From Blastocatellia bacterium (GTDB lineage: Bacteria; Acidobacteriota; Blastocatellia; UBA7656): a DNA stretch of 64,000 nucleotides. Made by a program: the position numbers and the translations under genes. The stretch lies in contig DATENM010000055.1 of assembly GCA_035275065.1 (NCBI GenBank), positions 62,001 to 126,000 of the forward strand. The letters are read 5' to 3'. Every line of letters begins with the position of its first letter. The first letter of the stretch is position 1. A model generated the notes under the pieces. The model made no database searches, was not told the DNA's origin, and saw nothing but the letters and a program-made list of their open reading frames with translations. Shown piece by piece: positions 23,669 through 32,984 of the stretch.

Positions 23669-26287
23669 CTACTTGACGACGACGTTGACCAGCTTGCGCG
23701 GGATGACGATGACTTTGACGACCGTCTTGTCGGCCATCGCCGCCGTGACTTTCTCGTCGGCAAGCGCGGCCTGCCGCAAGTCGTCATCGCTGGCTTCGGC
23801 GCTCGTAAAGAGCCGGCTGCGCAGCTTGCCGTTCACCTGTACGGCGACTTCGATCTCTTCTTCACGCGCCAGCTCGGCGTCGAACTCCGGCCAGCGGGCA
23901 TAGGCCAGGCTCTCTGCATGGCCGTAGCTCTCCCACAACTCTTCAGAGATGTGCGGCGCGAACGGCGCCAGCATGCGAATCAATGCCTCGAAGGCTTCGC
24001 GCGCCACGGCGATGTCAGCCGCCGTCGCCTCGCCATTTTTTTCGACCGCCTGATCGAACGCATAGACGGCGTTGGTCATCTCCATCAGCGACGAGATGCA
24101 AGTGTTCAGGTGCAGCCGCTCCTCGAAGTTCTCGGTGATGGCGCGGACGATCTGATGCACGCGGCGGCGCAGTTGCCGCTGGTAATCCTGCAATTCGCTC
24201 AGCGCCTCACCGGTGTCGCTGGGCGCGTCCGCCGCTGCGTTGATGATGCGGCCCTGCCACTTGTAGGCGATGCGCCAGACGCGTTGCAGGTAACGCGCCG
24301 CGCCGTCGAAGCCCGAATCTGACCACTCCTTATCTTTTTCGGGCGGCCCGGCGAACAACACGAACAGGCGCAGCGCGTCTGCGCCGTGGATGTTGATCAT
24401 CTCGATGGGATCGACGGCGTTCTTCTTCGACTTCGACATCTTTTCCAGCCGCCCGATCATAACCGGCCTGCCGCAGAACTTGCAGGTCTTATCTTCGTTG
24501 ACCTCTTCCGGGAAGAGCCACTCGTGCTCGGGGCAGCGGTACGATTCTTTGACGATCATGCCCTGCGTCAGCAGCCGCGTCACCGGCTCATCGAACTGCA
24601 CCAAGCCCATGTCGCGCATCACGCGGTTCCAGTAGCGCGTGTAGATCAGGTGCATGACCGCATGCTCGATGCCGCCGATGTATTGGTCAACCGGCAGCCA
24701 GTAAGCCACCTTCGCCGGGTCGAACGGCTGTGCGTCGTTATGCGGGTCGCAGTAACGATGGTAGTACCAGTTCGAATCCACGAAGGTATCCATCGTGTCC
24801 GTATCGCGCAGCGCCGCGCCATTGCACTTCGGGCAGGTGGCGTTGACGTATTCGGGCACATGGTCGAGCGGCGAGCCGCCCGAAACCGCGAGGTTGACGC
24901 CTTTGGGCAAAACGACCGGCAGTTGATCGTCGGGAACAGGAACCGTGCCGCACGACGGGCAGTGAATCATCGGCACAGGCGTCCCCCAGTAGCGCTGCCG
25001 CGAGATGCCCCAGTCGCGCAGCTTGTAAGTAATCGCGCCTTGACCGAAGCCATTGGCTTCGGCGTAATCGGTCATCATCCGGTTGGCTTCTTCGCTCGCC
25101 AGGCCGCTCCACCGGCCGGTGTTGACCGTGACCGTCCACGACTCGTCGGCTTCGGTCATCTCGTCAGCCGGAATCTCGCGCCCGTCCGCGGTCAGCTTGA
25201 TCTGCCGGAATGGGATGCCGTACTTGCGCGAAAACTCGAAGTCGCGCTCGTCGCCCGAAGGCACCGCCATGATCGCGCCGGTGCCGTATTCCATCAGCAC
25301 AAAGTTGGCGATCCAGATCGGCAGCCGCTCGCGGTTGAATGGGTTGACCGCATAACCGCCGGTGAAGATGCCTTTCTTCTCCTGTTCTTCCGTCTGGACG
25401 CCGCCGCGCTTCTCGCGCTTCAACGCTTCGGCAAAGGCCAGCACCTCATCGCGCTGCGCCTTGCCTTCGACGATCTTGGTCAGCAATGGATGCTCTGGCG
25501 CCAGGATGATGGCATTCGCGCCAAAGATCGTATCGATGCGCGTCGTAAAGACCGTCACCGAATCGATGGTGTCGGCGATGTCGAAGCGCACGTGAGCGCC
25601 GCGCGACCGGCCAATCCAGTTGCGCTGCATGGCGACGACGCGGTCGGGCCACTTCCCTTCCAACTGGTCGAGCCCGTCGAGCAATTGATCGGCGTAATCG
25701 GTGATTCGCGCGAACCACTGCATGAGCTCTTTTTGAATGACCGGCGTGCCGCAACGCCAGCACGTGCCGCCCGATGCCTGCTCGTTTGACAGCGAGATGT
25801 CTTCTTTCGGGCACCAGTTGACCGGCGACAGCTTGCGGTAGAGCATGCCGCGCTCGAACATACGAATGAAGAACCACTGGTTCCATTTGTAGTATTTGGG
25901 ATCGCAGGTCGCAACCTCGCGCGACCAGTCATAGCTGATCCCCATGCGCTGAAGCTGGCCCTTCATGGTCGCGATGGCGGCGCGGGTGAAGGCTTCGGGG
26001 TCTGTGCCGTCTTTGATGGCGGCAGTCTCGGCGGGCTGGCCGAAGGCGTCCCAGCCGAACGGGTGTAGCACATTGAAGCCGCGCATGCGCTTGTACCAGG
26101 CGAGCGCGTCGCCGATGGAGTAATTGCTGACGTGGCCGATGTGCGCCCGGCCCGACGTATAGGCGAGCATCTCCAGGCAATAGAACTCGGGGCGCTCCGG
26201 GTCTTCGCGAACTTCAAAGGTTTTCTCGTCGGCCCAGTGCTTCTGCCATTTCTGCTCGATCTCTTGCGGAAAATATTTCTCTTTCAT
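23669..26287 (-). CDS. leuS: Leucyl-tRNA synthetase
   Basis: An 872-residue class I synthetase that charges tRNA-Leu, with the editing CP1 domain present (residues about 220-410). The HIGH motif is at residues 49-52 in GRAHIGHVSNYSIGDALAWY, and KMSKSKKNAVDP is near residue 616. The region after HIGH reads GWDAFGQPAETAA where most bacterial LeuRS have FGLPAENAA, a noticeable but conservative variation. Two zinc-ribbon-like cysteine pairs are visible (CWRCGTP; CPSCG with CPKCNG). The length is normal. A promoter is suggested at 26439-26468 and the leader is about 140 nt. It is transcribed alone on the minus strand. Confidence 0.97.
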   Translation of the reverse strand: MKEKYFPQEIEQKWQKHWADEKTFEVREDPERPEFYCLEMLAYTSGRAHIGHVSNYSIGDALAWYKRMRGFNVLHPFGWDAFGQPAETAAIKDGTDPEAFTRAAIATMKGQLQRMGISYDWSREVATCDPKYYKWNQWFFIRMFERGMLYRKLSPVNWCPKEDISLSNEQASGGTCWRCGTPVIQKELMQWFARITDYADQLLDGLDQLEGKWPDRVVAMQRNWIGRSRGAHVRFDIADTIDSVTVFTTRIDTIFGANAIILAPEHPLLTKIVEGKAQRDEVLAFAEALKREKRGGVQTEEQEKKGIFTGGYAVNPFNRERLPIWIANFVLMEYGTGAIMAVPSGDERDFEFSRKYGIPFRQIKLTADGREIPADEMTEADESWTVTVNTGRWSGLASEEANRMMTDYAEANGFGQGAITYKLRDWGISRQRYWGTPVPMIHCPSCGTVPVPDDQLPVVLPKGVNLAVSGGSPLDHVPEYVNATCPKCNGAALRDTDTMDTFVDSNWYYHRYCDPHNDAQPFDPAKVAYWLPVDQYIGGIEHAVMHLIYTRYWNRVMRDMGLVQFDEPVTRLLTQGMIVKESYRCPEHEWLFPEEVNEDKTCKFCGRPVMIGRLEKMSKSKKNAVDPIEMINIHGADALRLFVLFAGPPEKDKEWSDSGFDGAARYLQRVWRIAYKWQGRIINAAADAPSDTGEALSELQDYQRQLRRRVHQIVRAITENFEERLHLNTCISSLMEMTNAVYAFDQAVEKNGEATAADIAVAREAFEALIRMLAPFAPHISEELWESYGHAESLAYARWPEFDAELAREEEIEVAVQVNGKLRSRLFTSAEASDDDLRQAALADEKVTAAMADKTVVKVIVIPRKLVNVVVK

Positions 26288-26438
26288 CGTTTCTGTCCGT
26301 TCAAACCTGACCGTTTGTAGAAAGCTGCTTGAATGTATGGCGAGTACAGAATAGCGGCGGCCCCTCTAGCGGAGGGGCAACGTAAGTCCGAGGACATTAC
26401 TCTTCGCGTGTGCCGATTGGGAAACGTTCATAGCTCGT

Positions 26439-26468
26439 ATAATAAAACCGCCCCAGCAATTCGGGCAA
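26439..26468 (-). promoter_or_regulatory. leuS promoter candidate
   Basis: On the minus strand TTGCCC (26463-26468) and TATTAT (26439-26444) are 18 bp apart, about 150 bp upstream of the leuS start. A stem GCCCCTC/GAGGGGC at 26359-26377 lies in the resulting leader. Confidence 0.45.
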
Positions 26469-26498
26469 CCGGAAATTGATTGGCGGCGGTAACCAGGG

Positions 26499-27356
26499 TT
26501 AAGCACTCGCCAGCTCGCGCAGGCGATTGAGATTCCAAACATCATCGCGCTCGCGGTCAATCGGCGTTTCTAAGATAAAAGGGATGCGGCGGAACTTCAA
26601 TGTGTGGGTCAGCCGCCGAAACGCTTCCGCGCCGATGTGGCCTTCGCCGATGTGCTGGTGGCGGTCAACGCGCGCCCCGCACGGCGCTTTCGAGTCATTG
26701 CAATGAATCAGCTTGATGCGTTCAAAGCCAAACGACCGCTCGATCAAGCGCATCGTCGCGCGCAGTCCCTTCTCAGTCGTAATGTCATAGCCGGCGGCCA
26801 GCGTGTGCGCCGTGTCTAAACAGACGCCGACCGGCAGGCCGTCGAGCATCGCCAGCATATCGGCAATCTGCTCGAAGTGGCAGCCGATGGATGAGCCTTG
26901 CCCGGCGGTGTTCTCAATCAGGATTGTCAATCCGCTTAGATTCAAATCGCGCGCGGCTTCGCGGATCGATGCAGCCGCCGTGACGATGCCGACATCGGCG
27001 GGCGCACTGACAGGGTTGCCGGGATGCACAACCAGATAATCCGCGCCGAGCAGCAAGGCGCGCTCGATCTCTTCGCGAAAGCCGAGGCGCGAGCGTTCAA
27101 GCACCACAGGGTCTTGCGCCGCCAGATTGATCAGGTATACCGCGTGGATTGCCAGCGGCCAGAGATTCGCCCGCTCTCTGGCTTCTCGAAACGCCCGCAC
27201 TTCGTCACGCTCAAGCTCGCGCGCCATCCAGCCTCGCGGGTTGCGCGCGAAGATCTGAAAGCCATCGCATCCCTTGGCGGCCGCCGATTCAACGGCTTTC
27301 GGCAAGCCGCCGGCGATTGAGGTATGGACGCCGACTCTGAATCTGTTTGCTGTCAT
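26499..27356 (-). CDS. nfo: Deoxyribonuclease IV (AP endonuclease)
   Basis: A 285-residue TIM-barrel zinc endonuclease of base-excision repair that cuts 5' of abasic sites. It starts MTANRFRVGVHTSIAGG at 27356; the 31 codons further upstream are not family-like. Metal-site motifs are present: HTSIAGG, IFARNPRGW, LVVHPGN, ILIENTAGQGSSIG, GVCLDTAHTLAAGYD, LIHCNDS and DRHQHIGEGHIG. The length is normal. It is divergently transcribed from the hydantoinase-type gene, about 100 bp away. Confidence 0.95.
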   Translation of the reverse strand: MTANRFRVGVHTSIAGGLPKAVESAAAKGCDGFQIFARNPRGWMARELERDEVRAFREARERANLWPLAIHAVYLINLAAQDPVVLERSRLGFREEIERALLLGADYLVVHPGNPVSAPADVGIVTAAASIREAARDLNLSGLTILIENTAGQGSSIGCHFEQIADMLAMLDGLPVGVCLDTAHTLAAGYDITTEKGLRATMRLIERSFGFERIKLIHCNDSKAPCGARVDRHQHIGEGHIGAEAFRRLTHTLKFRRIPFILETPIDRERDDVWNLNRLRELASA

Positions 27357-27455
27357 GTGCTTGATGTTCGAGTGACCGCGGAAGCGTTTTCCTTTCAAAG
27401 ATAGCTTTCGCCCACATGCCTGTAAAGCAGCGCCGTGTGATAGACTCACAGCCGT

Positions 27456-29027
27456 ATGAAAGCCGATCCGGTCAAGCTCGAAATCTTCAAGTCGCTTTAT
27501 TCATCGGTCGCCGAAGAGATGGGCGTCAGTTTGCGACGCTCGGCCTTCTCGCCGAACATTAAAGAGCGGCGCGATTACTCGTGCGCCGTCTTCGACCGCG
27601 AAGGCACACTCATCGCGCAAGGCGATCACATGCCCGTGCATCTCGGCTCAATGCCCATGTCTGTGCGCGCCGCATTGGACACGTTACAACTTGGGCCGGG
27701 CGACATCGCCGTGCTAAACGACCCTTACGCCGGCGGCACGCATCTGCCTGACGTGACCATGGTCGCCGCCGTTTATCGCGACGTGTCGTTGCGTCCGCTG
27801 TTTTACGTCGCGAACCGCGCACATCACGCAGACATCGGCGGCGCAACGCCCGGCTCAATGGGCCGTGCTGACGAGATTTATCAGGAAGGGTTGCGCATCC
27901 CGCCCGTCAAGTTAATGATCGGCGGCCAGGTGAATCAGGATGTGATGCGCTTGATTGCCGCCAATGTGCGGCTACCTGAAGAGCGTGAAGGCGATTTGAC
28001 GGCACAGCTCGGCGCCATCCGTACCGGCGAGACAAGGCTGCTGGAAATCGTCGAACGTTACGGCTTCAAAGAGGCTGACGCTTATGCGCGGCATCTCATC
28101 AACTACACTGCCGCGTTGATGCGCCGCCGGATTCGCGACCTGCCCGATGGCACCTACAACGCAGAAGACTTTCTTGACGACGACGGCTTCACAGACCAGC
28201 CTGTGCGCATTGCGGCGCGAATTACCATCAGCGGCGAGCGGGCGACGGTTGATTTCACCGGCAGCGCGCCGCAGGTTCGCGGGCCTATCAATGCCGTCGA
28301 AGCCATCACCGTGTCGGCGGTCTATTACGTCTTCCGCTGCTTGATTCCCGGCGATGTGCCGGCGAGCTGGGGCATCATCGAGCCGATCAAGGTCATCGCG
28401 CCTATGGGCACTGTCGTCAACGCCCGCCCGCCCGCGCCGGTCGCCGGCGGCAATGTCGAAACTTCGCAGCGCATCGTAGACACCGTGCTGCGGGCGCTCG
28501 CCGAAACCGGCGCGGCCATTCCCGCGGCCAGTCAGGGCACCATGAACAACCTGACTATCGGCGGCATCGATCAGCGCAGCCATCGCCCGTTCGCTTATTA
28601 CGAAACGGTCGCCGGCGGCATGGGCGCGCGGCCCACGGCCGACGGCATTGACGGCGTTCACACGCACATGACCAACTCGCTCAACACGCCCGCGGAAGCG
28701 ATGGAATACGCCTACCCGATGCGCGTGCGGCGCTACGCGATTCGCCACGGCTCAGGAGGCCGCGGACATTATCGCGGCGGCGCGGGCGTCGTGCGCGAGC
28801 TTGAGTTATTGACCGAAGCGCAGGTCACTTTGCTGGCCGACCGGCGCAAGACGCGGCCTTATGGCTTGCGCGGCGGTGAGGCCGGCCGCGCCGGTCGCGC
28901 CGTCCTGGTCAGCGCCGATGGCGAACAGGAGATGGGCAGCAAACAATCGCTTCACGCCGCGGCCGGCGACCGCATCCGCATTGAAACGCCCGGCGGCGGC
29001 GGCTACGGAAAGCCTGATGAAGCCTGA
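27456..29027 (+). CDS. Hydantoinase B/oxoprolinase family protein
   Basis: A 523-residue protein matching the HyuB subunit of ATP-dependent N-methylhydantoinase, oxoprolinase and acetone carboxylase-type enzymes. Typical strings are SPNIKERRDYSCAVFD, HMPVHLGSMP, NDPYAGGTHLPDVT, NRAHHADIGGATPGSM and GGVE-like Gly-rich turns near the C-terminus (RHGSGGRGHYRGGAGVVREL). The HyuA partner that normally forms the complex is not adjacent, so it must lie elsewhere or the protein acts alone. The protein is cytosolic. The substrate (hydantoin, 5-oxoproline or a ketone) cannot be decided from this subunit. Confidence 0.93.
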   Translation: MKADPVKLEIFKSLYSSVAEEMGVSLRRSAFSPNIKERRDYSCAVFDREGTLIAQGDHMPVHLGSMPMSVRAALDTLQLGPGDIAVLNDPYAGGTHLPDVTMVAAVYRDVSLRPLFYVANRAHHADIGGATPGSMGRADEIYQEGLRIPPVKLMIGGQVNQDVMRLIAANVRLPEEREGDLTAQLGAIRTGETRLLEIVERYGFKEADAYARHLINYTAALMRRRIRDLPDGTYNAEDFLDDDGFTDQPVRIAARITISGERATVDFTGSAPQVRGPINAVEAITVSAVYYVFRCLIPGDVPASWGIIEPIKVIAPMGTVVNARPPAPVAGGNVETSQRIVDTVLRALAETGAAIPAASQGTMNNLTIGGIDQRSHRPFAYYETVAGGMGARPTADGIDGVHTHMTNSLNTPAEAMEYAYPMRVRRYAIRHGSGGRGHYRGGAGVVRELELLTEAQVTLLADRRKTRPYGLRGGEAGRAGRAVLVSADGEQEMGSKQSLHAAAGDRIRIETPGGGGYGKPDEA

Positions 29028-29063
29028 CGCGGTCGTCCGTGTCGCGTCGCTTAATCGAATCGC

Positions 29064-30941
29064 TTAATAAGGCGTCATGCACGGCCCGGCGTCTCCGGTG
29101 ACGGAAACGGATTGCGCCGCCGTCGCCGCCTGTTGGGTGTTGCTGTCAGAGGCGAACGTTCCATCCGCCCACGCGCCGCCATTTGATAGCAGCACGCCGT
29201 TCGCCAGCAGCACACCATCCACCATGAGCTGGCCGTTAGCGAGCGATGTCCCATCCGCAATCAACACGCCATCCGACAGCAGCACACTATCTGACAGCAG
29301 GACGCTATTGGATAGCAGCACGCCGTTTGAAAGCAGCACGCCATCGCAGAGCAAAACGCTGGTGCCGTAGATTCCCTGGTAAGCCAGTATCAGGTCGTTG
29401 CCGGAAAGAAAGTTCCAGCGCTGGATGATCCCTCCGCCCCATGAAAAACTCGCCTCGGCAATCGTGGTCGTCTGCGAAGGCGCCGCCCCGATCAGGAGCG
29501 GAGCGCCGACGCTCAGACGCGAGAGGTCTTGCCGGATCAGTCCCGCCAGCCGCACGGCCCCCTCGGCGTTCAGCAGGCCCGCTCCCTGCTCCAGCGTGTT
29601 CGCGCCGCTCAGCGGTTGCGCCGTGTATTCGAGAATGGCTTTGACCAGATTCGGCGTAAGCTGGGGGTTCTTCTGCAAGATGAGCGCGGCGGCACCGGCG
29701 ACCGCTGGCGTGGCCATTGACGTGCCGCTCAGATACATCATTCTTTGGGAAGTATCCGAGTTCGTGCTGACGTCCAGCTCAGGGTGATTGGTCACATAGT
29801 CATTGTTCGGCGCTTCCGCCGAGATGATGCGGTTGCCGGGAGCGACAAGGTCGGGCTTGACGAGATTATCAAAATGCTTCTCGCCATTGGAATCGGTGTA
29901 ATATCCGAGCGTCGGGCCGCGCGAGCTGTAACTCGTCACCGTGTCGTCTGTGCGCGGGTCAGAGCCATAGGTGTTGGCCGCCCCGACGGTAATCGCCGAA
30001 GGCTCGATGCCGGGCGAGTGGATCGCCCCATAGAGCTTGTTGCCTTGCGCATCCTTGCCCAGATTGCCGGCGGCGACACATACCACGAGGCCGGCGTCGA
30101 AGGCTTTTCTGACCGCTTTGCAGAGCGGGTCGTTGACGTAAGAATCAACCGCCAGCGTCCCAAAACTCAGGCTCAGCACGCGGATGCCATAGGCAGAGCG
30201 GTTCGAGATGCACCAGTCTATCCCCGCGAGGGCGTTTGATGAGCTGCCGCGCCCGTGGCTATCCAGCACACGGACGTTGAGAAGGCTGGCTGCCGGCGCT
30301 AGCCCTGTGTAAGCGCCTTGAGAGACTTGACTATTGCCCGCGGCAATGGCGGCGACGTGCGTGCCGTGACCGTAAGGGTCATCGGTTCGCGCTTCGCCTG
30401 TGTAATCAACGCTCGCCCGCACTCTTGATGTCGAGTTGGCGGCGCGGAAGGCGCGGTGGCCGGCATAGATGCCTGAATCGAGAATGGCGATGCCGATTCC
30501 TGACCCATTGATCGGGCTCGCCGAACTGCCATAGCTTCTTGCCTGGCTTGCGCCGGTTGTGGTTTCCAGATGGCCTGTAAGCTGCGTCGGCCTGTCCAGA
30601 GAGATGTAAGTCACATCCGGGCGGAGTGCCAGGGTTGTAATCAAGGCGCCGGGCAAGACCGCCGCCAGGGCGTTCAAGTTTTGATAGGTTCGGCTGATCA
30701 CTCCGCCCAGCAGCCTGATGCTTGAAAGCAGGTTGAGGTTCGGCAGGTTGACGGTCTGCACGATTACCGGCAGCGGGCGCAGCGGGTTGGCATTCATCAG
30801 CGCCTGTAGGTCAGGCGATATTCTGGGCGCAGAAAGACTGGCCTGGGCCGTGGGCAGCGATTTCTTCCCGAACGGCAGGCCGATTGAATACGAGGCCACG
30901 AGGGCTAGAACGAGAGCCCAGTGGAATATAACTTTTTTCAT
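29064..30941 (-). CDS. Secreted subtilisin-like serine protease (S8) with hexapeptide-repeat tail
   Basis: A 625-residue exported protease. The start is at 30941 (MKKVIFHWALVLALVASYSIG), giving a clear signal peptide. The catalytic triad is visible: Asp in GIAILDSGI (about residue 153), His in GHGTHVAAIAAG (about 192) and Ser in LSGTSMATPAVAG (about 404). A probable inhibitor-like propeptide precedes it. After residue about 540 comes a run of near-perfect hexapeptides of the form xVLLSD/N (GVLLSN, SVLLSD, GVLIAD, GQLMVD and so on, about nine copies), then a short end CMTPY. The tail may be a surface-attachment or beta-helix stalk. It is divergent from yggS. Confidence 0.93.
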   Translation of the reverse strand: MKKVIFHWALVLALVASYSIGLPFGKKSLPTAQASLSAPRISPDLQALMNANPLRPLPVIVQTVNLPNLNLLSSIRLLGGVISRTYQNLNALAAVLPGALITTLALRPDVTYISLDRPTQLTGHLETTTGASQARSYGSSASPINGSGIGIAILDSGIYAGHRAFRAANSTSRVRASVDYTGEARTDDPYGHGTHVAAIAAGNSQVSQGAYTGLAPAASLLNVRVLDSHGRGSSSNALAGIDWCISNRSAYGIRVLSLSFGTLAVDSYVNDPLCKAVRKAFDAGLVVCVAAGNLGKDAQGNKLYGAIHSPGIEPSAITVGAANTYGSDPRTDDTVTSYSSRGPTLGYYTDSNGEKHFDNLVKPDLVAPGNRIISAEAPNNDYVTNHPELDVSTNSDTSQRMMYLSGTSMATPAVAGAAALILQKNPQLTPNLVKAILEYTAQPLSGANTLEQGAGLLNAEGAVRLAGLIRQDLSRLSVGAPLLIGAAPSQTTTIAEASFSWGGGIIQRWNFLSGNDLILAYQGIYGTSVLLCDGVLLSNGVLLSNSVLLSDSVLLSDGVLIADGTSLANGQLMVDGVLLANGVLLSNGGAWADGTFASDSNTQQAATAAQSVSVTGDAGPCMTPY

Positions 30942-31369
30942 GAGGTGTTTCTCCAGGTCGATCAACATCCTTCTCCCTGCATCGGAGAAGATTCAACCGG
31001 TAGCCAAAACAATCGTGGCCGGATACACCTTAAGTGATTTGGCCGTGATATCGGGGAGGTCGCGGCATGCCGCCAGGGATTCGTGAGAGAGTTAGAAGAC
31101 TTACCTACTGGTCAATTCCTTCATTTTGCACACTTCGGTCATTCATATTGACCGCGGGGTTAATATGTTCGGGCATCCCGAAACCGTTAAGTTGTTCGCT
31201 TGTCATCTGTTGAATCCCAGGTTCTAAGCGTCCGGCGATTTGAATAGCAAAGCCGGTGCCGCTTCGTTCAGCGCGTCAAAACGCCCGCTTTGCGCGAGGG
31301 GGCCGGCGCGCGTTTTCTCATGCGCTTGCTTGTCGGGGTTCAAGCATCGTTGCTAACATCAATCCGGCA
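30942..31369. other. Divergent intergenic region (428 bp)
   Basis: This gap separates the S8 protease and the yggS operon. I see no gene, tRNA or tandem repeat in it. A weak plus-strand promoter (TTGTCG 31330-31335, TAACAT 31354-31359, 18-bp spacer) would give yggS a very short leader. Confidence 0.4.
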
Positions 31370-32071
31370 ATGGCAGAGGGCATTAAAGACAATCTGGCGC
31401 AGGTCGAAGCCGCCATCGCGCAAGCAGCCCTGCGCGCCGGTCGCCAGCCTGAAGCGGTGCGGCTGATCGCCGTCTCGAAGACCTTCGACGCCGCGACCGT
31501 GCAGCAAGCGGTCGTTGCCGGCGCTCGCGACCTCGGCGAGAATCGCGTCCAGGAAGCCGCCGGCAAAGTCGGCATCGTCAAGGGCGAGGGCTTGCGCTGG
31601 CACCTGATCGGCCACCTGCAATCGAACAAAGCCCGCCTCGCGGTCAAGACCTTCGAAGTGATTCATACGGTAGATCGCGCCGAGCTGGCCGAACGGCTCG
31701 ACCGCATCTGCGGCGAAGAGGGGCGGCAGCTCGACGTGCTGGTGCAGGTTGATCTCGGCCACGAAGCGACCAAGACCGGCGCCGACGAATCGGAAATTCC
31801 CGGCATCATCGAAGCGCTCGACCGCACGCAACACCTGTCGCTCATCGGATTGATGACGCTGCCGCCGTTGTTTGAAGAGGCCGAGCGGGCGCGGCCTTTC
31901 TTTCGCCGCCTGCGCGAAATCCGTGACCGGTTGAACGAGCAGCGCCCAATGGAGCGGCAACTGAAAGAGTTGTCTATGGGCATGAGTCACGATTTTCAGG
32001 TGGCGATTGAAGAAGGCGCGACGATGGTGCGCGTCGGCACGGCGGTCTTCGGGCGGCGAACCAAACTGTAA
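31370..32071 (+). CDS. yggS: YggS/PROSC family PLP-binding protein
   Basis: A 233-residue single-domain alanine-racemase-like barrel that binds pyridoxal phosphate and helps maintain PLP homeostasis. The PLP lysine is in LIAVSKTFDA. Other signatures are LGENRVQEAAGKV, WHLIGHLQSNKAR, VLVQVDLGHEATKTG and LSMGMSHDFQVAIEEGAT near the end. The start at 31370 (MAEGIKDNL) fits the family length; upstream codons are non-homologous. It forms an operon with yggT (17 bp) and yggU. Confidence 0.95.
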   Translation: MAEGIKDNLAQVEAAIAQAALRAGRQPEAVRLIAVSKTFDAATVQQAVVAGARDLGENRVQEAAGKVGIVKGEGLRWHLIGHLQSNKARLAVKTFEVIHTVDRAELAERLDRICGEEGRQLDVLVQVDLGHEATKTGADESEIPGIIEALDRTQHLSLIGLMTLPPLFEEAERARPFFRRLREIRDRLNEQRPMERQLKELSMGMSHDFQVAIEEGATMVRVGTAVFGRRTKL

Positions 32072-32088
32072 GCAGGAGTGGAGAGAGA

Positions 32089-32685
32089 TTGAACTTACTT
32101 GTGCTCGCTCTTTACTGGTTGTCGTGGATAATCACGACGGGGACGATTATCTTTGCCGGCCTATTCTTTCTGCGGGTCATCCTGAAATGGATGAACGTCA
32201 ACCCGTTTGCCAAAATCCCCTATCACCTGACGCGCATCACCGAGCCGATGGTGCGTCCGCTGCGCTCGCAATTCGCCGGGCCAACGCTGCGCTATGATCT
32301 CATCCCGCTGCTGATGGGGATCATGATCCTGGTCGTCGGACTGTTCATCGCCAGCATGCTCGGCCAGCTCGGCGCGATCATGCAACTGGTCGGCTTCCTG
32401 GTGAACAGCGGCCAGGCGGTATCGTCAGGGATGCTCGCGGCGCTGGTGCGGTTGTTGGGCCTGCTCTACGTCGTGGCGATTTTTTTGCGGCTCTTTCTGC
32501 CCTTCTTCGGCGTCGGTTATATGAACCGATTCTTCCGCTTTCTCTTCGTCATCACCGAGCCGCTGCTCAAGCCGCTGCGCCGCTTTCTGGTCTTCGGCAT
32601 GTTCGACTTTTCGCCGATTGTGGCGATGTTCCTGGTGCAGTTGCTGGTCGGCTTGATCGCCAACGCCATCGCCGGCGTCGGTTAA
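32089..32685 (+). CDS. yggT: YggT-family membrane protein
   Basis: A 198-residue protein with two YGGT repeats, each of two membrane helices: FLRVILKWMNVNPFAKIPYH with LTRITEPMVRPLR, and RLFLPFFGVGYMNRFFRFLF with ITEPLLKPLRRFL. It starts at TTG 32089 behind AGGAGTGGAGAG. YggT proteins are associated with osmotic tolerance and, in some phyla, cell-division protein placement. The yggS-yggT-yggU order is widely conserved. Repeat duplication gives the usual length for the two-repeat form. Confidence 0.92.
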   Translation: MNLLVLALYWLSWIITTGTIIFAGLFFLRVILKWMNVNPFAKIPYHLTRITEPMVRPLRSQFAGPTLRYDLIPLLMGIMILVVGLFIASMLGQLGAIMQLVGFLVNSGQAVSSGMLAALVRLLGLLYVVAIFLRLFLPFFGVGYMNRFFRFLFVITEPLLKPLRRFLVFGMFDFSPIVAMFLVQLLVGLIANAIAGVG

Positions 32686-32690
32686 GCAAG

Positions 32691-32984
32691 GTGGTTGAGA
32701 TTACTGAGAAAGGTGGCGCGGTGATTTTCCGTGTGCGCGTGCAACCGCGCGCCGGGCGCGACGGCCTTGCGGGCGAGTATGGCGGCGCGATCAAGCTACG
32801 CATCAGCGCGCCGCCGGTTGATGGCCGTGCAAACGAAGCATGCCGACGATTGATTGCCAAACTGCTCGGCGTCCCGGCCTCGGCGGTCGAGATCATCGCC
32901 GGCGAATCATCCAGAGACAAAGTGATCCGCGTCCATAACGTCAACGCCGAACGCATCCGGCAGCTTATCGCTCAGAGCCCGTAG
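32691..32984 (+). CDS. yggU: DUF167/YggU family protein
   Basis: A 97-residue small alpha/beta protein of the DUF167 family (VRVQPRAGRDGLAGEY near residue 15, LRISAPPVDGRANEACRRLI, KVIRV). The biochemical role is unknown. It starts at GTG 32691, 5 bp after yggT. Its last 20 bp overlap the convergent phosphatase gene (32965-33546), so the two mRNAs are complementary at their 3' ends. Confidence 0.92.
   Translation: MVEITEKGGAVIFRVRVQPRAGRDGLAGEYGGAIKLRISAPPVDGRANEACRRLIAKLLGVPASAVEIIAGESSRDKVIRVHNVNAERIRQLIAQSP

Noticed and set aside
24386..25789. 467-codon plus-strand frame
   Set aside because: Antisense to leuS, which has intact HIGH and KMSKS motifs.
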